From Nitrosomonadaceae bacterium (lineage in GTDB: Bacteria > Pseudomonadota > Gammaproteobacteria > Burkholderiales > Nitrosomonadaceae), in NCBI GenBank assembly GCA_947471695.1, contig CANIWY010000026.1, positions 1 through 11,961 on the forward strand: 11,961 nt of DNA, in the 5' to 3' direction. The notes below the pieces were generated by a model. The model worked only from the letters and a program-made list of their open reading frames with translations. It was not told where the DNA came from and ran no database searches. The position numbers were made by a program, and so were the translations under genes. Below are positions 1 to 6,629 of the stretch, in pieces; positions within the stretch are counted from its first letter, which is position 1; each line of letters begins with the position of its first letter.

Positions 1-282
1 AACTGTGTGATGGTTGAATTTGCGGATAATAACTTGTGCATTAGGCTCGCCGACAAGATCAAAAGATCGGGTCTCCATGTGATGTATCTGACCAAACTCG
101 AGTACTGGTTTCAAGAATTCGAGGTGTGTTGCAAGGGGCCCCTCTTCCACGTGAACCATACCGTGCATAGACTGGTTTGTGAATGGTATATAAGCGTTCA
201 GCAACGGTGCTGATCGCATTTGGACCAAGGGCATGAAATCGTTACAACCCGTTTTTGATAGCATTCTAACTACACCCTTCAT
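1..282 (-). CDS. Partial unidentified protein, N-terminal 94 residues, runs off left edge
   Basis: The complement of 282-1 is open for 94 codons without a stop and continues beyond the left edge, so the C-terminus is missing. An in-frame TAA lies upstream at about 324-322, which bounds the start. Candidate starts are ATG at 282, ATG at 264 (AAGGG about 10 bases upstream, the best ribosome site) and ATG at 234. The product has ordinary soluble-protein composition, with no obvious signal peptide or membrane segment. Distinctive stretches are NAYIPFTNQSMHG (about residues 29-41), HVEEGPLATHLEFLKP (44-59) and ETRSFDLVGEPNAQV (70-84). I do not recognise the family and assign no function. A complete 68-codon frame on the other strand (7-213) has a much less protein-like composition and looks like its shadow. 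The gene is divergent from the metal-transport operon. Confidence 0.5.
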   Translation of the reverse strand, partial: MKGVVRMLSKTGCNDFMPLVQMRSAPLLNAYIPFTNQSMHGMVHVEEGPLATHLEFLKPVLEFGQIHHMETRSFDLVGEPNAQVIIRKFNHHTV

Positions 283-442
283 GCCTATTCTCAGCAGTTC
301 CTGATTAATATTAAAGATTCGTTATGCAATTGCAGATTGATGCTTCTTGTAGCGGGTGTTTTGAGCATCATGGGAATCCTTTTATATGATTCATGGTATT
401 CATGTACTCACTCGTATCTAAAGTATGACCCCATTTTTAATA

Positions 443-711
443 GGTAATTAATTACACCGAGTGTGATGGTCAGATGCGCCCCTTCTCGGTACTCTTATGG
501 CTAGTATCGCTAAGTGACTGCCACTAGCAGAGCATCCATCCTTCTTTAGAAATCTATGCAAAGGTAATATTTTAATACTTGGGTATGGTATGTATTACAA
601 GCTGATGAATATGTAGGATGAATCTGAATTTAATAGGGTTTTAGACTTACGTCACGACAGGAAACCCCTACATTTTTACAATTACTTTGATGGTAATATT
701 TTTCTAATATC
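443..711. repeat. Three GGTAAT-headed AT-rich imperfect palindromes
   Basis: Sites begin at 443 (GGTAATTAATTACA, containing a perfect 12-base palindrome at 444-455), 563 (GGTAATATTTTAATAC) and 692 (GGTAATATTTTTCTAATATC). The last two share their first 11 bases. Starts are 120 and 129 bases apart. Fur-family regulators such as Zur bind AT-rich palindromes of this general type, and the downstream operon imports metal, so an operator role is possible. The sites lie 300-570 bases before the operon start, and AT-rich sequence produces such look-alikes by chance. Treat this as a weak candidate. Confidence 0.25.
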
Positions 712-825
712 AGAAACTCTACATGCATTGAGCGCTGTGAATGAAGTTCATGATCTCCCGGCAAGGGGGTGGTCTTGTTGTGGCTTGATGCAAATTTCTG
801 GGTATCTAGAAGGCGAATAACGCTC

Positions 826-841
826 GCAGTCAATAGACTGC
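826..841. other. Small perfect hairpin, 6-bp stem with AATA loop
   Basis: GCAGTC and GACTGC flank the tetraloop AATA, and TATTTAAT follows on the plus strand. It could be a weak terminator or a transcript element, but no gene ends immediately before it on either strand. Its function is unknown. Confidence 0.3.
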
Positions 842-1002
842 TATTTAATCCCACTGGGAGTTCCGGAATAGGAAATGCATGAGAGTTAGGTGGCGAGTTG
901 ACTTAATTGCTGACGAGATTTCTTGCCTAGGTGACTGTATCGCACACAGATAACTCGTGGCAAATAAACTGGCATTAATTCTTTGAGACATGAATACCCA
1001 TT

Positions 1003-1008
1003 AGGAGG
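1003..1008 (+). promoter_or_regulatory. Strong Shine-Dalgarno AGGAGG with two competing ATG starts
   Basis: AGGAGG lies 3 bases before the ATG at 1012 and 12 bases before an in-frame ATG at 1021. Neither spacing is ideal (5-9 is usual). The choice changes only the first three residues of the signal peptide of the binding protein. Confidence 0.65.
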
Positions 1009-1011
1009 ATC

Positions 1012-1977
1012 ATGATATCCATGCACAAGAGTTTGAATTTGATGTTGTTGGTGGTTACGCTATCGGTATCGACCGTTACTCATGCTTCAAGCACGAGCAA
1101 GGTAGTCACCGTCGTGACGACGATCGCCCCCATTGCCAACATCATTCAAAATGTTGGATCGAACTACGTTAACGTGATTGCGATTGTGCCCAGCGGGACC
1201 GATTCACATACCTTCGAGCCTACCCCCTCGATCGCAAAGTTACTGGGGGTGGCAGATATCATTATGGTTAATGGTCTCGATCTAGAATTGCCGACAGTAA
1301 AGCTCGCAGAGAAAGTAAAAAAACCAGGCACGCCGATTGTGATGTTGGGAAACAAAACACTCGACCGTAAGGACTGGCAATATGATTTTAGTTTCCCTCG
1401 TCAGCACGGACACCCTAATCCACACCTGTGGCCAAATATCGCGTTATCGATACGTTACGCTGAGATAATACGAGATAGCCTCATAGCACTAGATCCAGTG
1501 AACAAGACAGGGTATATCGCTAATACGGAGGTTTATCGGGCGAATCTAGAGGTGTTAGATAATGCCATCTTCGATTGCATCAAATCAATCCCAGAGAAGA
1601 ATCGCAAGCTCGTCACCTATCACGACTCCTTCGCCTATTTTGCACCGCGCTATGGTTTAAAGATTGTTGCGGCTGTTCAACCCTCAAATTTTTCAGAGCC
1701 GAGACCCAGGGAAGTGATAAAAATCCTCAAACAGATAAAAAAAGAGAACGTGGCTGCAATCTTCGGGTCTGAGGTCTTCCCAAGCAAGGTGATGAGGCAT
1801 ATCGCACTTGAAACGGGCGTTAAATTTATTGATCAGCTCTCGGATGATGAATTGCCCCCCCCACCGAATAACTCGTTCATTGGGATGATGGCGAATAACC
1901 TGACCGTGATGACCGATGCCCTAGGTGGGGACTCTGGCTGTATGAAGAATGTTAACTCAAATGCTTTAGTGCATTAA
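1012..1977 (+). CDS. Metal ABC transporter substrate-binding protein (Zn/Mn type, cluster A-I)
   Basis: Periplasmic receptor that captures a divalent metal, most likely zinc or manganese, for the ABC importer encoded next. The 321 residues begin with a Sec signal peptide: basic start, hydrophobic stretch at about 8-22, probable cleavage after THA (residue 25). By alignment with the ZnuA/PsaA fold the four metal ligands are His66 (SGTDSHTFEP), His138 (NPHLWP), His204 (TYHDSF) and Asp274 (KFIDQLSDDE). The third ligand is Glu in manganese-binding PsaA but His in ZnuA, which favours zinc. The long His-rich loop of many ZnuA proteins is reduced to a short HGHPNPH segment. The start at 1012 follows AGGAGG closely, and Met4 (1021) is an alternative. 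The LPPPP loop (281-285) is encoded over a run of eight C. Nickel supply for the urease cannot be excluded but is not indicated by the ligands. Confidence 0.88.
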   Translation: MISMHKSLNLMLLVVTLSVSTVTHASSTSKVVTVVTTIAPIANIIQNVGSNYVNVIAIVPSGTDSHTFEPTPSIAKLLGVADIIMVNGLDLELPTVKLAEKVKKPGTPIVMLGNKTLDRKDWQYDFSFPRQHGHPNPHLWPNIALSIRYAEIIRDSLIALDPVNKTGYIANTEVYRANLEVLDNAIFDCIKSIPEKNRKLVTYHDSFAYFAPRYGLKIVAAVQPSNFSEPRPREVIKILKQIKKENVAAIFGSEVFPSKVMRHIALETGVKFIDQLSDDELPPPPNNSFIGMMANNLTVMTDALGGDSGCMKNVNSNALVH

Positions 1978-1984
1978 CTCCCCT

Positions 1985-2770
1985 ATGTCTCCTGCAGTCT
2001 GCTTAACCGATGTGACAGCTGGATACGGCCAACAGGTCGTATTCTCAGATCTGTCGCTAGAAATCGGAGCGGGGAAATTTGTCGGAATAGTGGGCCCCAC
2101 TGGATGTGGGAAGACCACTCTTCTGAGGACCATCCTCGGAACTCAACCGGCCCTCTCGGGTCAGGTTCTTGTGAATGGACGGGAGGCGAGGCCTGCCCCA
2201 ACAGGGACCATCGGTTATGTACCTCAATTGGGGACGGTCGACTGGAACTTCCCCGTCACAGTCGAAGAGGTCATTATGATGGGCCTCTACGCCAATAAAC
2301 GAATCTTCCCTTGGCCGAGTAAGAAAGAGCGTGAAATTGTTCATGATCTGGCGGATCGTCTGGGTATTTATTCATGCTTACATGACCACATATCAAATAC
2401 ATCCGGTGGTCAAAGGCAACGTGCCTTCCTTGCGAGGGCGCTCGTCAATAATCCTGCACTCTTGATACTGGATGAGCCAACTTCGGGCGTTGATATTAAG
2501 ACTCAGCATCAGATACTGCACCTTCTCGCAGATATCAATACTCAGGGAGTGACCATTGTATTGACAACACACGACCTAAACGCGGTCGCGTCACATCTCC
2601 CCTGGATCATCTGCTTCAATAATGGTCTGATCGCTCAGGGACATCCGCGAGATATCTTTACGAATGACATTCTCGATAAGACATACGGAGGGGATATCGT
2701 GATCGTTAAGCATGACGATCACTTCCTAATCACCAATAACTCTCCCTTATACCCAGCAACCCAGAACTAA
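1985..2770 (+). CDS. Metal ABC transporter ATP-binding protein
   Basis: Cytoplasmic ATPase that powers the metal importer, with the binding protein upstream and permease downstream. The 261 residues show every ABC hallmark: Walker A GPTGCGKT (37-44), Q-loop Gln81 in YVPQ, signature TSGGQRQR (139-146, Thr in place of the usual Leu), Walker B LLILDEP (159-165), D-loop SGVD (167-170) and switch His196 (TTHD). The segment DWNFPVTVEEVIMMG (86-100) after the Q-loop is typical of the Zn/Mn/Fe-chelate family (ZnuC/MntB/TroB type). The ATG lies 7 bases after the previous stop and has no clear Shine-Dalgarno of its own, so translation is probably coupled. Its stop overlaps the next start as TAATG. Confidence 0.93.
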   Translation: MSPAVCLTDVTAGYGQQVVFSDLSLEIGAGKFVGIVGPTGCGKTTLLRTILGTQPALSGQVLVNGREARPAPTGTIGYVPQLGTVDWNFPVTVEEVIMMGLYANKRIFPWPSKKEREIVHDLADRLGIYSCLHDHISNTSGGQRQRAFLARALVNNPALLILDEPTSGVDIKTQHQILHLLADINTQGVTIVLTTHDLNAVASHLPWIICFNNGLIAQGHPRDIFTNDILDKTYGGDIVIVKHDDHFLITNNSPLYPATQN

Positions 2771-3639
2771 TGATCGATTTTCTTCTTGAGCCATTGGGTT
2801 ATGAGTTTTTCCGACATGGCCTGTTAGCTGCGCTGATGGTAGGGGTCTCATGTGGATTAATTGGAACATATGTCATTCTTCGCGGAATGAGCTACGTCGG
2901 TCATGGGCTCTCTCATGCAGCGTTCGGCGGTGCGGTGGTGGGGTTTACATTTAATCTTAACTTCTATGCAGGTGCTGGCGCGATGGGCCTACTCTCAGCG
3001 CTACTGATCAATCGGGTCACGAGAAGTGGCAGAATTAAGTTGGATGCTGCTATTGGGATTGTAACGACTGCCATGTTTGCTCTGGGTATTGTTATCATCA
3101 GTCAGGGGACAAGCTTCAACCAGAGTTTTGAGGCTGCTTTATTTGGGAATATCTTGGGGATCGGCGAGGATGATTTATTAATCATCTCTCTCGTCACAAT
3201 CGCGACTCTGACAATCATTTTTCTTTTGTACCGTCCATTGCTCTTTTCTACTTTCGATAATGAGGCGGCCAAAGTATTTGGTATAAAGACTGATGTAATG
3301 CAATTGGTTTTTTCAGTCCTTCTTACCCTCGCAATCATCGCCTCCATGAATATCGTGGGTGTCACGATGATCGCGGCAGCACTCATCACACCGGCAGCTA
3401 CAGCTCGTCTCATGACTGACAGCTTTGGACGGATGTTGATCTACTCGTTGACGATCGGAGCTGTGTCAGGCGTTGTAGGCATCTATCTGAGTTACATTTT
3501 TAATACCGCATCAGGGGCGACCATTGTTTTATTCGGCGCATTGCTGTTTTGCTTGATATGGTTTGTTAAGTCCATTCAAGAGGGGATGCTGATGCGTCAG
3601 CGTCGCTCAGGAAAGGCTGACTTAATCTCGACGAAGTAG
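2770..3639 (+). CDS. Metal ABC transporter permease (ABC-3 family, ZnuB/MntB-like)
   Basis: Inner-membrane channel of the metal importer. The 289 residues are strongly hydrophobic, with roughly eight membrane-spanning stretches, and show conserved ABC-3 family segments: YVGHGLSHAAFGG (42-54), a counterpart of the family's GDALSHA motif, and GVTMIAAALITPAATARLM (197-215) near the ATPase-coupling region. Length is usual for the family. The ATG shares one base with the stop of the ATPase gene, a classic coupled arrangement, so the three genes form one operon. The C-terminal tail is basic (MRQRRSGK) and likely cytoplasmic. Sequence alone does not fix whether zinc, manganese or another metal is carried. 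Confidence 0.92.
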   Translation: MIDFLLEPLGYEFFRHGLLAALMVGVSCGLIGTYVILRGMSYVGHGLSHAAFGGAVVGFTFNLNFYAGAGAMGLLSALLINRVTRSGRIKLDAAIGIVTTAMFALGIVIISQGTSFNQSFEAALFGNILGIGEDDLLIISLVTIATLTIIFLLYRPLLFSTFDNEAAKVFGIKTDVMQLVFSVLLTLAIIASMNIVGVTMIAAALITPAATARLMTDSFGRMLIYSLTIGAVSGVVGIYLSYIFNTASGATIVLFGALLFCLIWFVKSIQEGMLMRQRRSGKADLISTK

Positions 3640-3826
3640 TGCATTTAGGTCTGCTCTTGATTTTGAAGCAAAACTGCCAAATTACTCGTTCGGAAAGTTG
3701 TCATTTGTCCTTGATGATTTGCGGTCTCATGAATAGTGATGGTTTTTGACTGGATGTGAGGTAAAGCCCCTTCCATACAGCCCATTAGTGAGCTTGAGAG
3801 GGGTGTGGAACGCTAACATTATAGTT

Positions 3827-4017
3827 TGTTTATTTTTAAATGTCGTTATTGCATCCCAGGATCCCTATTTTGATCATTTTTTGAACCAGAAATGCCAGAT
3901 TTTATCATTGCTTCTTAAATTGCCTTAGACTGAAGATGCCCGGCCCATAATGGTTATAGCCTAATTGCAAAACCGTATGAATAATTCTCACGTCGTAATA
4001 CTGTTTATTTTTAAATG
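3827..4017. repeat. Exact 16-base direct repeat at 3827-3842 and 4002-4017
   Basis: TGTTTATTTTTAAATG occurs twice in the same orientation, 175 bases apart, with no similarity between the flanks. It could be a pair of regulator sites or AT-rich promoter elements. An insertion footprint is unlikely because nothing mobile lies between the copies. Confidence 0.5.
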
Positions 4018-4065
4018 GGGGATAGAAAACGAGACTTTTGCTGAGAGATGAGGAATTATGTCAAC

Positions 4066-4083
4066 GTGTAATGAAAGTGTAAT
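4066..4083 (+). promoter_or_regulatory. Tandem GTGTAAT pair, 11-base period, before the porin
   Basis: GTGTAAT appears at 4066-4072 and 4077-4083, so the copies sit on the same face of the helix about 60 bases before the porin start. This spacing suits an activator or repressor that binds direct repeats, but no known motif is matched and chance is possible. Confidence 0.25.
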
Positions 4084-4129
4084 TTTTTTACATAGCAATT
4101 TTTATTCATTAGTCGCAAGAAGTTTTTAT

Positions 4130-4135
4130 GGGAGG
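4130..4135 (+). promoter_or_regulatory. Shine-Dalgarno GGGAGG that decides the porin start
   Basis: GGGAGG overlaps and follows the first in-frame ATG (4128), so it cannot serve that codon. It is 7 bases before an in-frame TTG at 4143, an ideal spacing, and 25 bases before the next ATG at 4161. This argues for a TTG start. Confidence 0.6.
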
Positions 4136-4142
4136 TATTAAA

Positions 4143-5465
4143 TTGAACAACGATCATTCAATGCAGATTCAAGAAAGTTCAGTAACAAATGAACGTATCA
4201 AGCAGGCTGGGTCTTTCTCAATCAGAGGGTTCCTACTTGCATTGGCGGCTGTATTTTTTGTGCAGCTATCACCGTTAGCGAGCGCGTTGGATATTAAGGT
4301 CCCAAGCGGCCCTAAATTACAACTCGACGAGAACAGATGGGTCAGTCTCGGATTTGGGTATCGTGGATCGGGCAATTGGAATAATCTGGGTGCCACGAAT
4401 GGAAGTGCCCCTACAACCTACAGCACCGATAATGCTCGGCTTTATTTGAATGGTCAGGTTCATAAGTACCTTAAATTCGAAGTCAATACCGAGTGTTTTT
4501 CATGTAATAGTACTAGCGTTATGTACAGCGTTCTTGATGCGATTGGTAAGGTTGAATACAACCGATACCTGAACTTCTGGGGCGGACGGATGTTGGTTCC
4601 AACAGAGCGGGGAGAATTGAGTGGTCCATTCTACCAGGCAACTCATGATGCATTCAGAACCCCATTTTTCCCACAAGATCAGAGCGGTCATTTTGGTCAG
4701 GGTGGTGCAGGTCGGTATGGTCGTGATGACGGTGGTACCTTATTCGGTTCTGTAGAACCAGGATTCATTAAGGGAACGTTGGGCTACGCCGGGGGTGTTT
4801 ACCGCGGCGCGAGCGTGAACGGAACTGGTGGAACTGAAGGTGCCTCCATCGCGGGTCGTCTTACATACAACTTCTGGAATCCAGAAAATAACCCTGGCTA
4901 CTACACCAGCAGCACCTACTTCGGTAAGGCTGGCGATATTCTGGCAGTAGCAGTTGGTTCTAATTACCAGCACAACGGCGCAGGCTCGACGAATGTACGC
5001 AGCGATTTTCTAGGTGCTGTGGCCGACGTCTTGATGGAAAAAGTATTGCCAAACAATCTGGGTGTTCTGACAGTGAATGGTGAATACAAGCGTTTCTATG
5101 CGAGCTATGACAAGGCCGCAGCAGCAACTGATACAACCAATAATCCGCAGTTTGGTGGTGGTTGCAATACGTGCGTATTCGCCGGGCAATCCTGGTCGGT
5201 AACGGGTCTTCACCTTTTGCCCACCAAGATCGGCATTGGTCAATTACAACCTTACGGTCGCTATACCAGCATCCAACCTGATGCCACAAAGAACCGTACC
5301 GAAGTTGAGGCCGGTGCGAACTACATCATTGATGGATTCAATGCCCGTATCTCAGCATTCTGGCGTCGTGGCAATATCTCAAGTAATTTCGCCCAGTACG
5401 CACCTGGTTCAGGGTTGAATCCAGTACAAGATGAGTTCAGATTGGCATTCCAGCTACAGATGTAA
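4143..5465 (+). CDS. Outer-membrane porin, OprO/OprP or FmdC-like, probable TTG start
   Basis: Beta-barrel protein of the outer membrane, probably the entry route for urea or other small solutes. From TTG it has 440 residues. The signal peptide is long: polar start, hydrophobic core LLALAAVFF, likely cleavage after SALASA-type ASA at residue 48. The mature part is rich in Gly, Asn, Tyr and Ser with alternating polar and apolar strands. The segments DNARLYLNGQVHKYLKFE and FWGGRMLVPTERGELSGP resemble the phosphate-selective porin family. It ends FRLAFQLQM, close to the usual barrel-closing strand. Its only four cysteines form two CxxC pairs, at 118/121 and 341/344. Alternative starts are ATG 4128 (no site) and ATG 4161. 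Known FmdC-type porins accompany amide and urea genes, and position just before ureD supports that role, but the substrate is inferred. Confidence 0.8.
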   Translation: MNNDHSMQIQESSVTNERIKQAGSFSIRGFLLALAAVFFVQLSPLASALDIKVPSGPKLQLDENRWVSLGFGYRGSGNWNNLGATNGSAPTTYSTDNARLYLNGQVHKYLKFEVNTECFSCNSTSVMYSVLDAIGKVEYNRYLNFWGGRMLVPTERGELSGPFYQATHDAFRTPFFPQDQSGHFGQGGAGRYGRDDGGTLFGSVEPGFIKGTLGYAGGVYRGASVNGTGGTEGASIAGRLTYNFWNPENNPGYYTSSTYFGKAGDILAVAVGSNYQHNGAGSTNVRSDFLGAVADVLMEKVLPNNLGVLTVNGEYKRFYASYDKAAAATDTTNNPQFGGGCNTCVFAGQSWSVTGLHLLPTKIGIGQLQPYGRYTSIQPDATKNRTEVEAGANYIIDGFNARISAFWRRGNISSNFAQYAPGSGLNPVQDEFRLAFQLQM

Positions 5466-5466
5466 A

Positions 5467-5536
5467 GATTGAGACGCGGGACACGTTCTTGAGTATCAGG
5501 ATTATTTGATTCAAGAACGTGAGACCGAGTCTAATC
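5467..5536 (+). terminator. Long two-part hairpin between porin and ureD
   Basis: CACGTTCTTGA (5482-5492) pairs perfectly with TCAAGAACGTG (5511-5521). An outer stem pairs GATT-AGAC (5467-5475, one bulged G) with GTCTAATC (5529-5536). No U-tract follows, so it is not a classical intrinsic terminator. It could attenuate, or protect the 3' end of the porin message and so separate porin from ureD expression levels. Confidence 0.55.
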
Positions 5537-5567
5537 AAAATCACATAATTTAAGAGCTAATACAAAA

Positions 5568-6515
5568 ATGAAACAAGCAACCCATATGAAAGATTCTGGC
5601 GTGACGCATTCTAAGGTGACCCCGGAACATCATATTTCCCCTCTACAGCCCGTATCATCGGCGAAGGTAGCAGTGCCGCCGGTTAAGGTGCCGCTAGAGG
5701 CGCGTCTTCTGATGAAGTTTGGTGAGGACCAGGGTGCGACCAGGTTGTTTGAACGTGAGAACTATGGTCCTTTAATTATCCAGAAGCCCCTCTACCAAGA
5801 GGGCCCTGAGGTATGTCAGGTGGTTATGGTGCATCCTCCGGGTGGAGTTGTTGGAGGAGATCAGTTAGAGATCACGGCTCATGTAGGTAAATCAGCGATC
5901 GCTCAATGCACAACGCCGGGTGCTGCTAAGTGGTACAAGGCGAATGGGTATATCTCACGTCAGAAGGTAAAGCTTGAGGTGGGTTCTCATGGGTCGCTTG
6001 AGTGGGTGCCGCAGGAGACAATATTTTTTAATAATGCTCATGTGGAGCTTGATCATCAGGTTTCTCTAGAGAAGGATGCAACGTATATCGGCAGCGAGAT
6101 ACTCTGCTTTGGTCGGACTGCATCTGGAGAGACATTCACGAATGGTCAGATCAATTCACGTTACACCATTCGAAGCGAGAATCAGCTGATCTGGCACGAA
6201 CAGTTCAGGGTGTTGGGAGAGGGTCCTGCCATGAAGAGTCCTTTGGGCCTTGATGGCAATACTGTCTTTGCAACGCTCATTGCTGTTGGAAAGGTTGTAC
6301 CCGCCTCATTGATCAGCGAAATGCGGGAGACTGCGGGCTCGATTACTGAGGGTGTGGGCTTGGTGGGTGTTACTCAATTGAAGTCGGTCGTAGTTGCCCG
6401 CTATCTAGGTAATTCAAGTGAGGTGGCTCGTCGAATGCTACTAGGTATGTGGGGTTTACTCCGCCCAGCGATGATAAATCGTCAGGCGATGGTGCCCCGG
6501 ATGTGGAATACATGA
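5568..6515 (+). CDS. ureD: Urease accessory protein UreD
   Basis: Scaffold of the urease maturation complex. UreD binds the UreABC apoenzyme and, with UreF and UreG, guides nickel and CO2 into the active site. Family landmarks are GPLIIQKPLYQEGPEVCQ (about 66-83), HPPGGVVGGDQL (88-99), TTPGAAKWYK (114-123), LEWVPQETIFF (143-153), FGRTASGETF (180-189) and the C-terminal MVPRMWNT. At 315 residues it is longer than the usual 270-290. The excess is an N-terminal Pro/Val/His-containing extension of about 40 residues with no recognised motif. No strong Shine-Dalgarno precedes ATG 5568, and Met7 (5586) is an alternative. Unlike in clusters where ureD abuts ureA, an intrinsic terminator and a gap of 114 bases follow it. 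Confidence 0.93.
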   Translation: MKQATHMKDSGVTHSKVTPEHHISPLQPVSSAKVAVPPVKVPLEARLLMKFGEDQGATRLFERENYGPLIIQKPLYQEGPEVCQVVMVHPPGGVVGGDQLEITAHVGKSAIAQCTTPGAAKWYKANGYISRQKVKLEVGSHGSLEWVPQETIFFNNAHVELDHQVSLEKDATYIGSEILCFGRTASGETFTNGQINSRYTIRSENQLIWHEQFRVLGEGPAMKSPLGLDGNTVFATLIAVGKVVPASLISEMRETAGSITEGVGLVGVTQLKSVVVARYLGNSSEVARRMLLGMWGLLRPAMINRQAMVPRMWNT

Positions 6516-6541
6516 TGTCACCCTTGGGTGGCATTTTTGTT
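6516..6541 (+). terminator. Intrinsic terminator after ureD
   Basis: TGTCACCC and GGGTGGCA (one G-U pair) form a GC-containing hairpin with a very short loop, starting right after the ureD stop, followed by TTTTTGTTGTT. Stem plus U-rich tail is the textbook arrangement. It implies partial or full termination between ureD and ureA and a separate promoter for ureABC in about 6542-6617, which I could not locate with confidence. Confidence 0.7.
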
Positions 6542-6629
6542 GTTAAGTAGAAAGTGGTACGTGGGTTTTTTAAGTGTCAGCAATTAGTTAAGTATCAAAC
6601 AGTTATTTTTTCTAACAAAGGAGAAAGTT

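Larger units (their letters stand above)
283..1011. other. Intergenic region of about 0.7 kb without a convincing gene
   Basis: This is the spacer between the divergent edge gene and the metal-import operon. The only long frame in it (854-630, minus strand, 74 codons) has no ribosome site or recognisable motif and looks fortuitous. The region is AT-rich and holds three GGTAAT-headed sites (443, 563, 692), a 10-base palindrome TGCAATTGCA (325-334) and a hairpin at 826-841. Both flanking promoters should lie here, but I cannot place a convincing -35/-10 pair. TTGACT at 898-903 has no good partner. No tRNA or other structured RNA gene was recognised. Confidence 0.6.
3640..4127. other. Intergenic region of about 0.5 kb, likely porin promoter region
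   Basis: No convincing gene lies between the metal permease and the porin. A 60-codon plus frame at 3746-3928 lacks a ribosome site and any motif. The region holds an exact 16-base direct repeat (3827 and 4002) and a GTGTAAT pair (4066 and 4077). I see no strong intrinsic terminator for the metal operon: TTTTG-AAG-CAAAA at 3661-3673 is too weak. I cannot place a convincing sigma-70 or sigma-54 promoter, though the porin transcript must start in or near here unless it reads through from upstream. Confidence 0.55.

Noticed and set aside
7..213. Plus-strand frame of 68 codons at the left edge
   Set aside because: Unusual composition with several Cys and Trp, no ribosome site, and the opposite strand has a longer, more protein-like open frame over the same bases.
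630..854. Minus-strand 74-codon frame in the first gap
   Set aside because: No ribosome site, no recognisable domain and low-complexity intergenic surroundings; likely fortuitous.
898..953. TTGACT and nearby -10-like sequences as promoter of the metal operon
   Set aside because: No -10 match at 16-18 base spacing; the alternative TTGCCT/AGATAA pair is too widely spaced.
3661..3673. TTTTG-AAG-CAAAA hairpin as terminator of the metal operon
   Set aside because: A stem of five mostly A-T pairs without a U-tract is too weak.
3746..3928. Plus-strand 60-codon frame in the second gap
   Set aside because: No Shine-Dalgarno, no motif, and part of it falls on the AT-rich direct repeat.
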